Part shown: positions 1 to 9,343 of the stretch, piece by piece
Layout: the number at the start of each line of letters is the position of its first letter
Position numbering within the stretch: the stretch's first letter is position 1
Origin: Elusimicrobiota bacterium
Lineage (GTDB): Bacteria > Elusimicrobiota > Elusimicrobia > FEN-1173
DNA: 64,000 bases
NCBI GenBank assembly: GCA_016722575.1
Contig: JADKIY010000002.1
Location: forward strand, 682,001 to 746,000
Direction of reading: 5' to 3'
Translations under genes and position numbers: made by a program
Notes under the pieces: generated by a model
Told to the model about the DNA's origin: nothing
Seen by the model: only the letters and a program-made list of their open reading frames with translations
The model's database searches: none

Positions 1-143
1 AGGAGGTGGGCGATGCGAAAGGTGATGACGCGGGTTTTTCCGGAGCCGGCGCCCGCCAGGATGAGAAGCGGCCCCTCGCCGTGGGTCACGGCCTGGTGCT
101 GGGGCGGATTGAGGGTGGCCAAGAGGGGTTCGGGAAGCGCCAT
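1..143 (-). CDS. UvrD/PcrA/Rep-family ATP-dependent DNA helicase, N-terminal fragment
   Basis: Only the first 47 codons are in the window; the gene continues beyond position 1. The visible N-terminus has the Q-motif-like LNPPQHQAVTH followed by the Walker A motif AGAGSGKT, the order found at the start of superfamily 1A helicases that unwind DNA in repair and replication restart. The ATG at 141-143 gives the usual short lead into the Q motif. An in-frame ATG four codons upstream (153-155) is an alternative. UvrD, PcrA and Rep cannot be told apart from this fragment. Confidence 0.85.
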   Translation of the reverse strand, partial: MALPEPLLATLNPPQHQAVTHGEGPLLILAGAGSGKTRVITFRIAHL

Positions 144-437
144 GGCGAAGGGCATTATACCTTACTCCCTCGTCGCTGATTTAGGCCCCTTTGGGGCCGC
201 GCCATTTTGAAAGACGCCGTGGAACGATGAAAGCGCGTCGGGAACCTTCGCCCCGAAGGAGCCAGGCTGTTTGCCGCACCGAAACGCACGGTTCCGTGGC
301 GGGCTCCACGACGGCGACCCAAATCCCGGGGTGGGAAATGATCGTCGGCGTGGGCCGAAAAGGAGCGTGGTGGAGTTTCTTCGACCTCAAAACCATCCAC
401 CCGGAAAAGCGGGACCCCGAGGGGCGCGACCGCCCGC

Positions 438-1625
438 TCAAGTTCCGGGCCGGCGCTCCAAAAGGACCACGGTTTCCACGTGGGGCGTGTGGGGAAAAAG
501 GTCCACGGGTTGCACCACCACGGGATGGTAAACCAGGCTCAAAGCGGTCAGGTCCCGAACCAGGGCCTCCGGGTTGCAGGACACATAGACCCAACGGGCG
601 ACGGGTTTTTCGACCAGGAGGCGGCGGACGTCCGGCTGAAGCCCCGGACGCGGGGGATCCACCACGGCCACCGAGCCGGGAGAGGTCCAGAGGTTTTGAA
701 AGTCGGACGAGCGGGCGAAGGCGGCCGCGTCCAGGGCGTGGAATTCGGCCCCGTCCGCGCCCTGGCGGCGCGCGTTGGCCCGGGCGTCTTCCACCGCCGC
801 GGGGTTCAACTCGACCCCGATCAAACGCCGGGCGCGGTCCATCAACGCCAGTCCGATGGAACCGGACCCGCAATAAAGATCAAAGAGAATTTCGGCCCCG
901 CGGCCGAGGAATTCCCCGATGACGTCCAGCAACACGTCGGCGCCCCCGGTGTTGGTCTGGAAAAAAGTCGACGGCGAAATTTGAAACCGCTTTCCCCGAA
1001 GGACCTCGTCGATGGTCCCCGTCCCCCGGAGAATTCCCCGCGGAACCCCCTGGGCGGTGTCGGAAAGCCCGGCGTTGATCGTCCAGATCACGGTGTCGAC
1101 CGGAACGCCGGCGGCGTCCAAGGCCGCCAGCAGCCCCGCCCCCGGAAGCTCCCCCTCGGCGGTCACCAGGCAGACCATGCGTTGGCCGGTGTTCTTTCCT
1201 TCCCGGACCACCAGGTAGCGGAGAAACCCTTTGTGGGATTTGAGGTGGTAGGTCGGAAGGCCTGCGGCGGTCGCCCACCCCCGAACCGCCGACAACAAAC
1301 GGCCGGTGTCGGGCGACAACAAAAAGCATTCGGACAAATCCACCACGCGGTCGAATTTGCCCCGTTGGCGGAGGCCCAGCAAAACGGGGCCGTCTTTGAG
1401 TCCCCCGAAGGCGAATTCCATCTTGTTCCGGTAATAAAAGGAATCCGGGGAAGGCCGAAGGGGCCGGAACTCCCCGGGCGCAAAAGGAGCGAGGAGCGCG
1501 CGGACCGCGGCTTCCTTGCGGGCCGTTTGATCGGGGTAAGGGACCTCCTGGGTGGCGCAACCGCCGCAGACCCCGAAGTGGGAACACCGGGCCGTGCCGA
1601 GGGGGGGGTCAGCGGGCGGGGACAG
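438..1625 (-). CDS. rlmD: 23S rRNA (uracil-5-)-methyltransferase, RlmD/RumA type, lacking TRAM domain
   Basis: SAM-dependent methyltransferase of the RlmD/TrmA family, making m5U in 23S rRNA. The iron-sulfur cluster motif C-x5-C-G-G-C (CSHFGVCGGC) begins at 1586. It is followed by YYRNKMEFAF, the SAM-binding LFDLYCGSGSIGLAL and the catalytic YVSCNPEAL. The first in-frame ATG (1421) lies inside the conserved RNKMEF motif, so it cannot be the true start. No ATG, GTG or TTG lies near the N-terminus. The best candidate is a CTG at 1623-1625 with GGAG seven bases upstream, overlapping the end of the sulfatase gene by 17 bp. This leaves about 395 residues and no N-terminal TRAM domain. A C8 run at 1601-1608 could hide an indel. 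Family assignment is firm; the start is uncertain. Confidence 0.85.
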   Translation of the reverse strand: MSPPADPPLGTARCSHFGVCGGCATQEVPYPDQTARKEAAVRALLAPFAPGEFRPLRPSPDSFYYRNKMEFAFGGLKDGPVLLGLRQRGKFDRVVDLSECFLLSPDTGRLLSAVRGWATAAGLPTYHLKSHKGFLRYLVVREGKNTGQRMVCLVTAEGELPGAGLLAALDAAGVPVDTVIWTINAGLSDTAQGVPRGILRGTGTIDEVLRGKRFQISPSTFFQTNTGGADVLLDVIGEFLGRGAEILFDLYCGSGSIGLALMDRARRLIGVELNPAAVEDARANARRQGADGAEFHALDAAAFARSSDFQNLWTSPGSVAVVDPPRPGLQPDVRRLLVEKPVARWVYVSCNPEALVRDLTALSLVYHPVVVQPVDLFPHTPHVETVVLLERRPGT

Positions 1626-3585
1626 GCGCGGGCTCCAACCGGTAACGGCGGGATTGATAGAGGGCGTAGGCCGTTTGGTAAAGGGCGACCCCGTCCCGAA
1701 TCAATTCTTCCTCCACCGGTCCCAGCGGCAGGGGCGATGAAAATTTTCGCGCCGCCCGATCGTAACGATAAACCCGCGCGGACTGATGAATGCCCAGCAC
1801 GGCCAAGCGATCGCCCCGGAGGATGCCGACGTCCCGGTCGTGCTGAAGCAACGCGTAGCTCTCCCGGGGGGCCACGTCCCAAAGGTCCCGGCCGAAAAAA
1901 ACGCTCCGATAGGACATGTCCGTCAGCCCCATCAAAGTCGGGGCGACATCGAGGGAAGACCCCAGGACGTCCACGCGGCGGGGTTTCAACAATTCGGGCG
2001 CGTAAATAAGGAACGGGACTTCGTAGGAATGGATCGGGATGAAATCGGCTCCGTACACCCGGGCGCCGTGGTCGCCGATGATGACGAAAACGGTGTTTTT
2101 AAAAAAAGCGTGGCTTTTGGCTTTTTCAAAAAACTGTCCCAAGGCCCAATCCGCGTATTTCACCGCGTGTTCCCGACGTCGGCGTTGGGGATCCAAATCG
2201 ATGCGCCCCGGCGGGTAGGTGTAGGGCTTGTGATTGGAGACCGAAAGCACGGTGCCGAAAAAACGGCGGCCCCGGGCGTGAAACGCGTCGAATTCTTCCA
2301 ACGCCCGGTCGAAGATGTCCTCGTCGCACACCCCCCAAATGGTGGTGAACCTCGGGAACGCGAAATCTTTTTGCTCCACGAACCGGTCGAAGCCGTTGGC
2401 GCGGAGGAACGGACGCATGTTGTCGAAAAGCCCTCGCCCGCCGTATACGAACATGGTTTCGTAGCCCTGATCCTTTAGGGCCTGGGCCAGGGAAAACACA
2501 TTCTCCGACCGGTTCCGCTTGACGATGGATTCCCCGGGAACGGGAGGGAAACCGCAAAGGATCGCTTCAAGCCCGCGCACCGTTCGGGAACCCGTGGCGT
2601 AGAAGTTGGTGAAGAGAATCCCGTCGGCCGCCAGCCGATCAAAGAACGGGGTGAGGTGGTCGGGGTGATGCCCCAGGACGCCCGTGAAATTGGCCCCGAA
2701 ACTTTCCTCGAGAACGATGACGATGTTCGGCCGGTCCAATCGGCCCTTCTCGCGTTGGGAACGCTCGAGAGTTGGAGAGGCCGTTCCCGCCCCCCCGCCG
2801 GATTCTCGGTCGCGGACCAAGCGCAGGGTTCGGCGAAGGGCTTCGTCGGAAGGAATCGTTCGGTAAAAATGGCCGTAGGGTAAATCGTTGCTCCAAAAAG
2901 CGTAAAAGAAGGCGTAAGGACCGTTGGCCGCGATTTCATTTTGAAGGCGGTTGCCGCTGACTTCGGGTTTCACGTACGGCGCGAGCCCCACCCCGCCGAC
3001 CGCCGCCAAGGCGAAGACCCCGGCGGACCGCCAACGGCGGGCGGGGGGAGCGGGCCGGGCCGCGCGGCGAAGGAATCCCCGGACGGTCGCCGCGCCAATC
3101 AGGCCGGCGGTCGCGGCGACTCCGAAAAGGACCCACAGGACCGGGTAGGACTGCCAGATATTCCCCGCCACCTCCGTCGGATAAAGGAGGTAGTCGACCG
3201 CGATGGAATTGAAGCGGGAATTAAATTCGTCAAAAAACGCGGTTTCCAGCGCCGCGACAAAAACGAAGAAAAAAAGAAAACATCCCCAGGCGACCGCCAA
3301 AACGCGGGCCGAAAGGCGGGAAGCGCGGAAACGATCCGATGCGGCGGCAATCCACAGGGCGAAAGGCAAGGCGAAGAGCAACGCCATGGCCGCGTCCAGG
3401 CGCAGCGCCGCCCAAAGGGTTTTAATCCAAACCCCCCCCCGCCCCTCCAAATCGGGCCACGCCATTGCGGTCAGAACGGCCCGCGTCAGCGCAAAAATCC
3501 CCATCAGCGCCGCCGCCGGAAAAAACGCCGCCGATAGGGGGCCGGCGTTTTTCTGTTTGCCGGTGGAAAATAAACGGGGGAACAT
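1609..3585 (-). CDS. LTA-synthase-like membrane sulfatase/phosphoglycerol transferase
   Basis: A 658-residue integral membrane enzyme. About five hydrophobic segments fill the first ~230 residues, then comes an extracytoplasmic sulfatase-fold domain beginning PNIVIVLEESFGANF. The metal-site acidic residue, the candidate nucleophile threonine in ATGSRTVRGLEA and the late IIGDHGARV motif are all present. The family (LtaS, OpgB-like, phosphoethanolamine transferases) moves phosphoglycerol or similar groups onto envelope glycans or lipids. The organism looks Gram-negative, so an OpgB-like or lipid-modifying role is likelier than lipoteichoic acid synthesis. The ATG at 3583-3585 was chosen because the longer frame runs into the thioesterase gene. 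It sits 29 bp after that gene and is probably co-transcribed with it. Confidence 0.85.
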   Translation of the reverse strand: MFPRLFSTGKQKNAGPLSAAFFPAAALMGIFALTRAVLTAMAWPDLEGRGGVWIKTLWAALRLDAAMALLFALPFALWIAAASDRFRASRLSARVLAVAWGCFLFFFVFVAALETAFFDEFNSRFNSIAVDYLLYPTEVAGNIWQSYPVLWVLFGVAATAGLIGAATVRGFLRRAARPAPPARRWRSAGVFALAAVGGVGLAPYVKPEVSGNRLQNEIAANGPYAFFYAFWSNDLPYGHFYRTIPSDEALRRTLRLVRDRESGGGAGTASPTLERSQREKGRLDRPNIVIVLEESFGANFTGVLGHHPDHLTPFFDRLAADGILFTNFYATGSRTVRGLEAILCGFPPVPGESIVKRNRSENVFSLAQALKDQGYETMFVYGGRGLFDNMRPFLRANGFDRFVEQKDFAFPRFTTIWGVCDEDIFDRALEEFDAFHARGRRFFGTVLSVSNHKPYTYPPGRIDLDPQRRRREHAVKYADWALGQFFEKAKSHAFFKNTVFVIIGDHGARVYGADFIPIHSYEVPFLIYAPELLKPRRVDVLGSSLDVAPTLMGLTDMSYRSVFFGRDLWDVAPRESYALLQHDRDVGILRGDRLAVLGIHQSARVYRYDRAARKFSSPLPLGPVEEELIRDGVALYQTAYALYQSRRYRLEPAPVPAR

Positions 3586-3614
3586 GCGGCGGGAGCGGGG
3601 GGGCTTTGCGTTTA

Positions 3615-4052
3615 TCAGCGAATTGGTCCGGAGGACGAGGGACCCCGGTGGACCAATTTTTCCAGCGTTCCCCGCAGCGAAGGCGGGACCGGGACGGGTT
3701 TCCACTGGAAGTTCACGAAGGGGTGTTTGGTCGTTCCGCGGGTGATGACGCGGCCGTTCTCCGACTGAATCACTTCGTAGGAAAAAGTGATCGAGGCCCG
3801 GCCGAGGGCCGAGATCCAGGTGCGGATTTTAAGGAGGTCGTCGTAGCGGGCGGGGGCCAGGTAGTTCAATTCGGCGTGGACCGCGGGAAGGAACACCTTC
3901 AACGTTTCCTCGAAATCCCGGTAACGCAGGCCCAAGCCCCGGAGCAGTTCCGTTCGTCCCCGCTCGAAAAGGACGAGATAGTTGGCGTAATAGACGACGC
4001 CCATGCGGTCGGTGTCGGCGTAGGCCACCCGAAATTCCATTTCGTGGATCAC
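3615..4052 (-). CDS. YbgC/4HBT-family acyl-CoA thioesterase
   Basis: A 145-residue hotdog-fold protein. The N-terminus MEFRVAYADTDRMGVVYYANY carries the catalytic aspartate and the GVVYYANY helix start typical of YbgC-type acyl-CoA thioesterases. The length matches the family (about 135-150). These enzymes hydrolyse short or medium acyl-CoA and are often linked to the cell envelope through Tol-Pal or phospholipid metabolism. It lies 37 bp downstream of PFP and upstream of the sulfatase on the same strand. The Arg/Pro-rich tail (residues 130-145) is not part of the conserved fold. The fifth residue is also Met and is an alternative start. Confidence 0.85.
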   Translation of the reverse strand: MIHEMEFRVAYADTDRMGVVYYANYLVLFERGRTELLRGLGLRYRDFEETLKVFLPAVHAELNYLAPARYDDLLKIRTWISALGRASITFSYEVIQSENGRVITRGTTKHPFVNFQWKPVPVPPSLRGTLEKLVHRGPSSSGPIR

Positions 4053-4089
4053 GGGCGGCCTCCGGAGCGGGGCGTCATGGCGGGGCCGC

Positions 4090-5760
4090 TCAGCGGCGCG
4101 CCGATTCGAGTCGAAGCGTTCGGGTGGGGACGTCGGTCACCGACGCGGGGCCGAAGTATTGGATGGGGCCGGGAAACACATAGTCGTCGGCGGCCGCCCA
4201 GGCGTCCCGGGCCTTGGCGAAGGCCGCGAAGGGGGCGTCGTCCAACCGGACCAGCGCCTTTTGAATAACGGGTTTTTCCTTCCCCTTGCGCCGTTCCACG
4301 TTCATCATCATGGTCAAGGGCACGCCGCCGGCTTTCCATTGCGCGGCCGGTTTCGTGAGCCCCTGCACCGAGGAGAGATAGCCCGTCAACCCGTTCAGCG
4401 CCAAAACCGCCGCGTTGTACCCCAGGGCGTAGCAGTAGGTGGCGTCGAAGTTGGACGGCGCCCCGCAGCGGCCCTCGTAGCCGAAGAAATGGGTGATGGC
4501 GGCGAACTTGCCGTCGTAGGCCCCGGCTTTTTTCATTTCGGCCAGGCGCTTTTTGACCATCTCGACGAGGAGTTTTTCGGTTTCGATTTGGGAGACGGTC
4601 ACGTTTCCGTGGGGGTCCCGATCGAGCATCAATTGGGCCTGAAAGCCGTCGGGCAGGGACCGGAGCAGCGCGGACAAGGGGGCTGGAAGAGACTTCGCCA
4701 CCACGTCCCGCTTTTCTTCAAAGGCGGAAAGACCGGCCAGGGCGCCCTCGTTTTGGGCCAGGGCGTCGTTCAGGCCCGAAATAAGGGAGCGCATCTCGGG
4801 AATGAATTCAATGAGCCCTTCGGGAATCAAGACGAAGCCGTAATTCTTTTTGTCCCCGGCCCGGCGCGCCACGGTTTGAGCGATGCCGTCGACCACTTGG
4901 GCCAGGGTGAGTTTCTTGTCCAGGACTTCCTCGCCGATCAGGGCCAGATTGGGATGGGTTTGGAGGGCCACTTCCAAAGTGATGTGGGAGGCGCTCCGCC
5001 CCATCAGTCGGACGAAGTGCCAGTACTTGCGGGCCGAAAGAATGTCCCGACCGATATTGCCCACGACTTCGGAGTAAATCTTCGTGGCGGTGTCGAAGCC
5101 GAAGGACGCCTCGATTTGATCGTTTTTCAAATCACCGTCGATGGTTTTGGGGACGCCCAGGACGGAGGCGGCCAAACCCTCCGCTTTAAAATATTCCGCC
5201 AACAGGGCGGCGTTGGTGTTGGAGTCGTCCCCCCCCACCACGACCAAAGCGTCAAATTTGTTGTCCTGAACGTTTTTCTTGGCCGCCGCGAACTGTTCGG
5301 GGGTTTCGATTTTGGTCCGCCCCGATTGAATGAGATCGAATCCGCCGGTGTTCCGGAAACCGGCCACCAGGGCCGGGGTCAATTCTTTGAACTTGTTTTC
5401 CAAGATGCCCGAGGGCCCGCCCAGGAACCCGAACAATTTGTTTTTGGGGTTTGCTTTTTTGAGCCCGTCCAGGAGCCCGGCCAACACGTTGTGACCGCCC
5501 GGAGCCTGTCCGCCAGACAGCACCACCCCGATCCGAACGGCTTTTTTGGCCACGGCCGGGTTTTTGCCGGACACAAAAGAAACCAAGGGAAGTCCGTAGG
5601 TCCGGGGGAATAGGCCCTGGACCGAGGCCTGGTCCGACAGGCTTTGGGTCGGCCGGCCGGCCTTCGCCGTGACGGCGCCCGGGCCGCCCTTCAGTACCAT
5701 CGGCAGGGCGGGTTTGAATTTCAGGCGTTCCATTTGAAGCGCGGAAGTGGTCGTGGGCAT
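4090..5760 (-). CDS. pfp: Diphosphate-fructose-6-phosphate 1-phosphotransferase (PPi-PFK, long clade)
   Basis: Interconverts fructose 6-phosphate and fructose 1,6-bisphosphate using pyrophosphate. At 556 residues it has the length of the long PFP clade. Key motifs are GGDDSNTNA near residue 175, PKTIDGDLKND near 205 and MGRSASHITLE near 250. The second aspartate in GGDDS occupies the position that is glycine in ATP-dependent PFK and marks PPi use. It is separated from the upstream aldolase gene by a strong hairpin, so it probably has its own promoter or depends on read-through. Together with FbaB and GAPDH in this window it indicates a reversible, PPi-linked glycolysis/gluconeogenesis. Confidence 0.93.
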   Translation of the reverse strand: MPTTTSALQMERLKFKPALPMVLKGGPGAVTAKAGRPTQSLSDQASVQGLFPRTYGLPLVSFVSGKNPAVAKKAVRIGVVLSGGQAPGGHNVLAGLLDGLKKANPKNKLFGFLGGPSGILENKFKELTPALVAGFRNTGGFDLIQSGRTKIETPEQFAAAKKNVQDNKFDALVVVGGDDSNTNAALLAEYFKAEGLAASVLGVPKTIDGDLKNDQIEASFGFDTATKIYSEVVGNIGRDILSARKYWHFVRLMGRSASHITLEVALQTHPNLALIGEEVLDKKLTLAQVVDGIAQTVARRAGDKKNYGFVLIPEGLIEFIPEMRSLISGLNDALAQNEGALAGLSAFEEKRDVVAKSLPAPLSALLRSLPDGFQAQLMLDRDPHGNVTVSQIETEKLLVEMVKKRLAEMKKAGAYDGKFAAITHFFGYEGRCGAPSNFDATYCYALGYNAAVLALNGLTGYLSSVQGLTKPAAQWKAGGVPLTMMMNVERRKGKEKPVIQKALVRLDDAPFAAFAKARDAWAAADDYVFPGPIQYFGPASVTDVPTRTLRLESARR

Positions 5761-5819
5761 GGGATCCTCTCGGCGATTGACCGCCGGCGTCGGCCGGGCG
5801 GAAATGAAAAGCGGTTTAA

Positions 5820-5859
5820 AACAAATACCCCCTTGCCCGAACGCGTTCGGGCAAGGGGG
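5820..5859 (-). terminator. Intrinsic terminator after fbaB
   Basis: A perfect 32-bp inverted repeat (5828-5859; arm CCCCCTTGCCCGAACG) is followed in the minus direction by a T-rich tract reading TATTTGTTTT. It begins 13 bp past the fbaB stop codon, the normal position for a rho-independent terminator. Confidence 0.9.
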
Positions 5860-5872
5860 CTTGAAAAATGCC

Positions 5873-6952
<1,080 letters not shown>

Positions 6953-6982
6953 GATGACTTCTCCTTTTTCAGTGGACCAAAA

Positions 6983-8020
6983 TCAGGCTTTGGTTTTGGA
7001 TCGCCGCCGGGGCGCGGCGGTTTTCGCTTTTTTCTTTTCGGCTTCCTCGAAATGCCCCACCGATCGGTATTTGTCGTACCGACCGTCCAAAAGTTTGTCG
7101 AGAGGCAGGGCGCGCAATTCCTTTAAGTGACGAAGGAGCGCCGCCTTGAGCGCCGCGGCCGCCGCGTCCGGGTCTCGGTGGGCGCCGCCCAACGGCTCGG
7201 GGATGATTTCATCCACGATGCCGATGCCCTTTAAATCCTGGGCGGTGATCTTGAGCGCGCGCGCCGCGTCGGGGGCTTTGGCGGCGTCCCGATACAAAAT
7301 GGAGGCGCAGCCTTCGGGGGAGATGACGGAATACCAGGCGTTCTCAAGCATCAACAAACGGTCGCCGACGCCGATGGCCAGGGCCCCGCCGGATCCGCCC
7401 TCGCCGATGACCGCGCAAAGGATGGGCACCGGCAGTTGGGACATTTCCCTTAAATTTTCCGCGATGGCCGTGGCCTGGCCACGCTCCTCGGCGCCGATTC
7501 CGGGGTAGGCCCCGGCGGTGTCGATCAGGCAAACGACCGGGGCGCCGAATTTGGCGGCCAAACGCATGAGGCGGAGGGCTTTGCGGTAACCCTCGGGGTG
7601 GGGCATGCCGAAATTACGGGCCATGGATTCCTGGAGCGTCCGCCCCTTTTGGTGCCCCATGACCACCACCGGCTGGCCGTCCAAATAGGCCAAACCGCCG
7701 ACGATGGCTTTGTCGTCGGCGTAGTGGCGGTCGCCGTGCAGTTCGATCAACCCGGTGAACAGGCGCTCAAAATAGTCGAGGGCGTAGGGGCGGCGGGGGT
7801 GCCGGGCGATTTGAACCCGTTGCCAGGGGGAGAGACGGCCGTAAATTTCGGCGCGCAACTCGTTCAAGCGCGCGCGCAGGCCTTGGATTTCGTCGCCGAT
7901 GCCGACCCCCTGGTTTTCCTGGGCGGTCTTCTCGAGCGCTTGAATCTGCTCTTCCAAATCCATGAGGGGTTTTTCGAAATCGAACCCCTTGAACGATGTG
8001 TTTTCCAAGGTCAGAGTCAT
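6983..8020 (-). CDS. accA: Acetyl-CoA carboxylase carboxyltransferase subunit alpha
   Basis: The 345-residue alpha subunit of the carboxyltransferase that moves the carboxyl group from carboxybiotin to acetyl-CoA in fatty acid synthesis; it works with AccD, which is not in this window. Motifs include FTGLIELHGDRHYADD, MGHQKGRTLQESMARNFG, CLIDTAGAYPGIGAEERGQ and IGEGGSGGALAIGVGD. The C-terminal tail is Lys/Arg-rich. GGGAGG directly abuts the ATG, an unusually short spacing. The preceding outer-membrane protein gene is 9 bp away, so translation is probably coupled. Confidence 0.97.
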   Translation of the reverse strand: MTLTLENTSFKGFDFEKPLMDLEEQIQALEKTAQENQGVGIGDEIQGLRARLNELRAEIYGRLSPWQRVQIARHPRRPYALDYFERLFTGLIELHGDRHYADDKAIVGGLAYLDGQPVVVMGHQKGRTLQESMARNFGMPHPEGYRKALRLMRLAAKFGAPVVCLIDTAGAYPGIGAEERGQATAIAENLREMSQLPVPILCAVIGEGGSGGALAIGVGDRLLMLENAWYSVISPEGCASILYRDAAKAPDAARALKITAQDLKGIGIVDEIIPEPLGGAHRDPDAAAAALKAALLRHLKELRALPLDKLLDGRYDKYRSVGHFEEAEKKKAKTAAPRRRSKTKA

Positions 8021-8029
8021 CCTCCCGTT

Positions 8030-8734
8030 TTAAAATCCCCCGGAATAAGTGAGTCGAATGATCCGTTCCGCCCGTCGACCGGGCGCCGTCAAATCCCGGC
8101 CGGCCAGTTCCACGGCGAAACTGGGCGTCACGTAATACCGCCCCCCCACGTTCAATCGGCTGTCCCGCCAGACGCGGACATTGTCCCACTCCACCGTGAG
8201 CCCGAATTGGTCGGCATACAGGTAATTCAGTCCCACAAAGGTGTAAAGGTAATCGTTCTTGAAATCGTAAATATTGACGCCGCCGTGCAGGCTCAAATCG
8301 GGAACGAACACCTCGCCGCTCCCCACCAGATACAACCCCTTTTCCCGCTGGCGGTATTTGTCCGTGTCGTGGTCGTAGAAAAGGCCTTGGCCGTCGTACC
8401 CCAGGGCCAGGGCCGGCAGATTGCGCTTGCCGTCGAAGAAACGGAACCGGGCGTTCAGGGTCGGCTGGTTGAGGTCCACCGACCGGTTGCCGATGAACCC
8501 TTCGGCGTCCAACCCAAAACCGACGTTCAGCCGGGGGAACACCCCGAAGGACGCTTTGGTCAGCAGGCCCCCGTCGGTGTAAAATCGGAAACCGGCGCTG
8601 TAGCCGTAATGGTCCAGGGCCTCGGCGGTCGGGACGTCGATCAGCTCGGTCATGGGCGGTACCGCCCACAGCCGGTGGGGAAGCAGGACCGCCGCCAAAG
8701 CGGCGGCCCGCAGGATTAAAGATCGGTTTGACAA
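8030..8734 (-). CDS. Predicted outer-membrane beta-barrel protein
   Basis: A 234-residue protein of unknown function. A signal peptide (residues 1-24, ending LWA) is followed by alternating hydrophobic/polar strands such as LYLVGSGEVFVPDLSLHGG and LNVGGRYYVTPSFAVEL. The C-terminal Phe (RLTYSGGF) is the usual BAM-recognised barrel end. The start is a TTG with GAGAGG about ten bases upstream. It is the first gene of a unit with accA and fbaB; the metabolic neighbours give no clear hint of its role. YjbH-like or other small barrel families are possible. Confidence 0.7.
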   Translation of the reverse strand: MSNRSLILRAAALAAVLLPHRLWAVPPMTELIDVPTAEALDHYGYSAGFRFYTDGGLLTKASFGVFPRLNVGFGLDAEGFIGNRSVDLNQPTLNARFRFFDGKRNLPALALGYDGQGLFYDHDTDKYRQREKGLYLVGSGEVFVPDLSLHGGVNIYDFKNDYLYTFVGLNYLYADQFGLTVEWDNVRVWRDSRLNVGGRYYVTPSFAVELAGRDLTAPGRRAERIIRLTYSGGF

Positions 8735-8859
8735 ATCGGTGGACCTCTCGGTGGTGGGGCGTTGGGAGCCCCGAACTGAAAACGTTATTTTACCTTTTTC
8801 CCGGGTTTCGTCAAAGGCGAAATCCGTTCCCGGTTTCGCCCGTTTGCATCAATTCGCCA

Positions 8860-8900
8860 ATTATTTATTTTCGAATACAAAAAACAACACAAATTAGCGC
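8860..8900 (-). promoter_or_regulatory. AT-rich probable promoter region for the OMP-accA-fbaB unit
   Basis: A pronounced AT-rich island in the 258-bp gap between the pterin dehydratase and OMP genes. The minus strand contains TTGTTT followed by TAAATAAT-like stretches, but no pair gives a clean -35/-10 with 17-bp spacing. Position and composition support a promoter; the exact boxes are unsure. Confidence 0.3.
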
Positions 8901-8992
8901 ATCGCCGGGAAAACAGGCCAACGACTCGCTTAAAAGGACGGCCTCGGGAAAACGTGTAGACGGGGGAGCAGCGCGAGACGTGCCGCCTCGGG

Positions 8993-9343
8993 TCAGCGGC
9001 CTTCGTCCAACACCCGGTCGGTTCGGGCGGCGAGGACAAAGTCGTTGCGATGCAGACCGCCCAGCGAATGGGTCCACCAGGACACCGTGACGCGGCCCCA
9101 CTCGACCAAGAGCGCCGGGTGGTGATCGGCGGCGTCGGCCATTTCGGCGACCCGTTTGGCGAAGGCCATGCCGTCGGCAAACGCTTTGAAAGGAAAAACT
9201 TTAACGATCCGGGCCACGCCGCCCACCTTCTCCAATTTCCAGAGTCGCAGGGAAACCAGCAATTCCGCCAACTCCTCCGGGGTTAAAAGCGCCTCCCCTT
9301 TCCCGCAGGGGCGGCACCCTTCGTCGGCCAGGCGGCGGATCAT
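8993..9343 (-). CDS. Pterin-4a-carbinolamine dehydratase (PhhB/DCoH family)
   Basis: A 116-residue protein with the family layout: LTPEELAELL early, a central segment KVFPFKAFADGMAFAKRVAE, the conserved pair HH in ADAADHHPAL, and VTVSWWTHSLGGLHRNDFVLA. It dehydrates 4a-hydroxy-tetrahydropterin during pterin-cofactor recycling or serves in molybdopterin/pterin metabolism. An N-terminal extension contains CRPCGKGEALL. Its ATG overlaps the stop codon of the ABC-F gene (ATGA), so translation is probably coupled. No aromatic amino acid hydroxylase is visible nearby. Confidence 0.88.
   Translation of the reverse strand: MIRRLADEGCRPCGKGEALLTPEELAELLVSLRLWKLEKVGGVARIVKVFPFKAFADGMAFAKRVAEMADAADHHPALLVEWGRVTVSWWTHSLGGLHRNDFVLAARTDRVLDEGR

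Noticed and set aside
191..437. Possible small plus-strand gene upstream of the rlmD end
   Set aside because: The stretch with WWSFFDLKTIHPEK looks partly protein-like, but the frame runs on antisense through rlmD and has no convincing ribosome site or end. The 156-437 interval shows nothing else I can support.
3586..3705. 40-residue N-terminal extension of the sulfatase
   Set aside because: It would overlap the thioesterase gene by 91 bp and adds no conserved sequence; the internal ATG at 3585 fits better.
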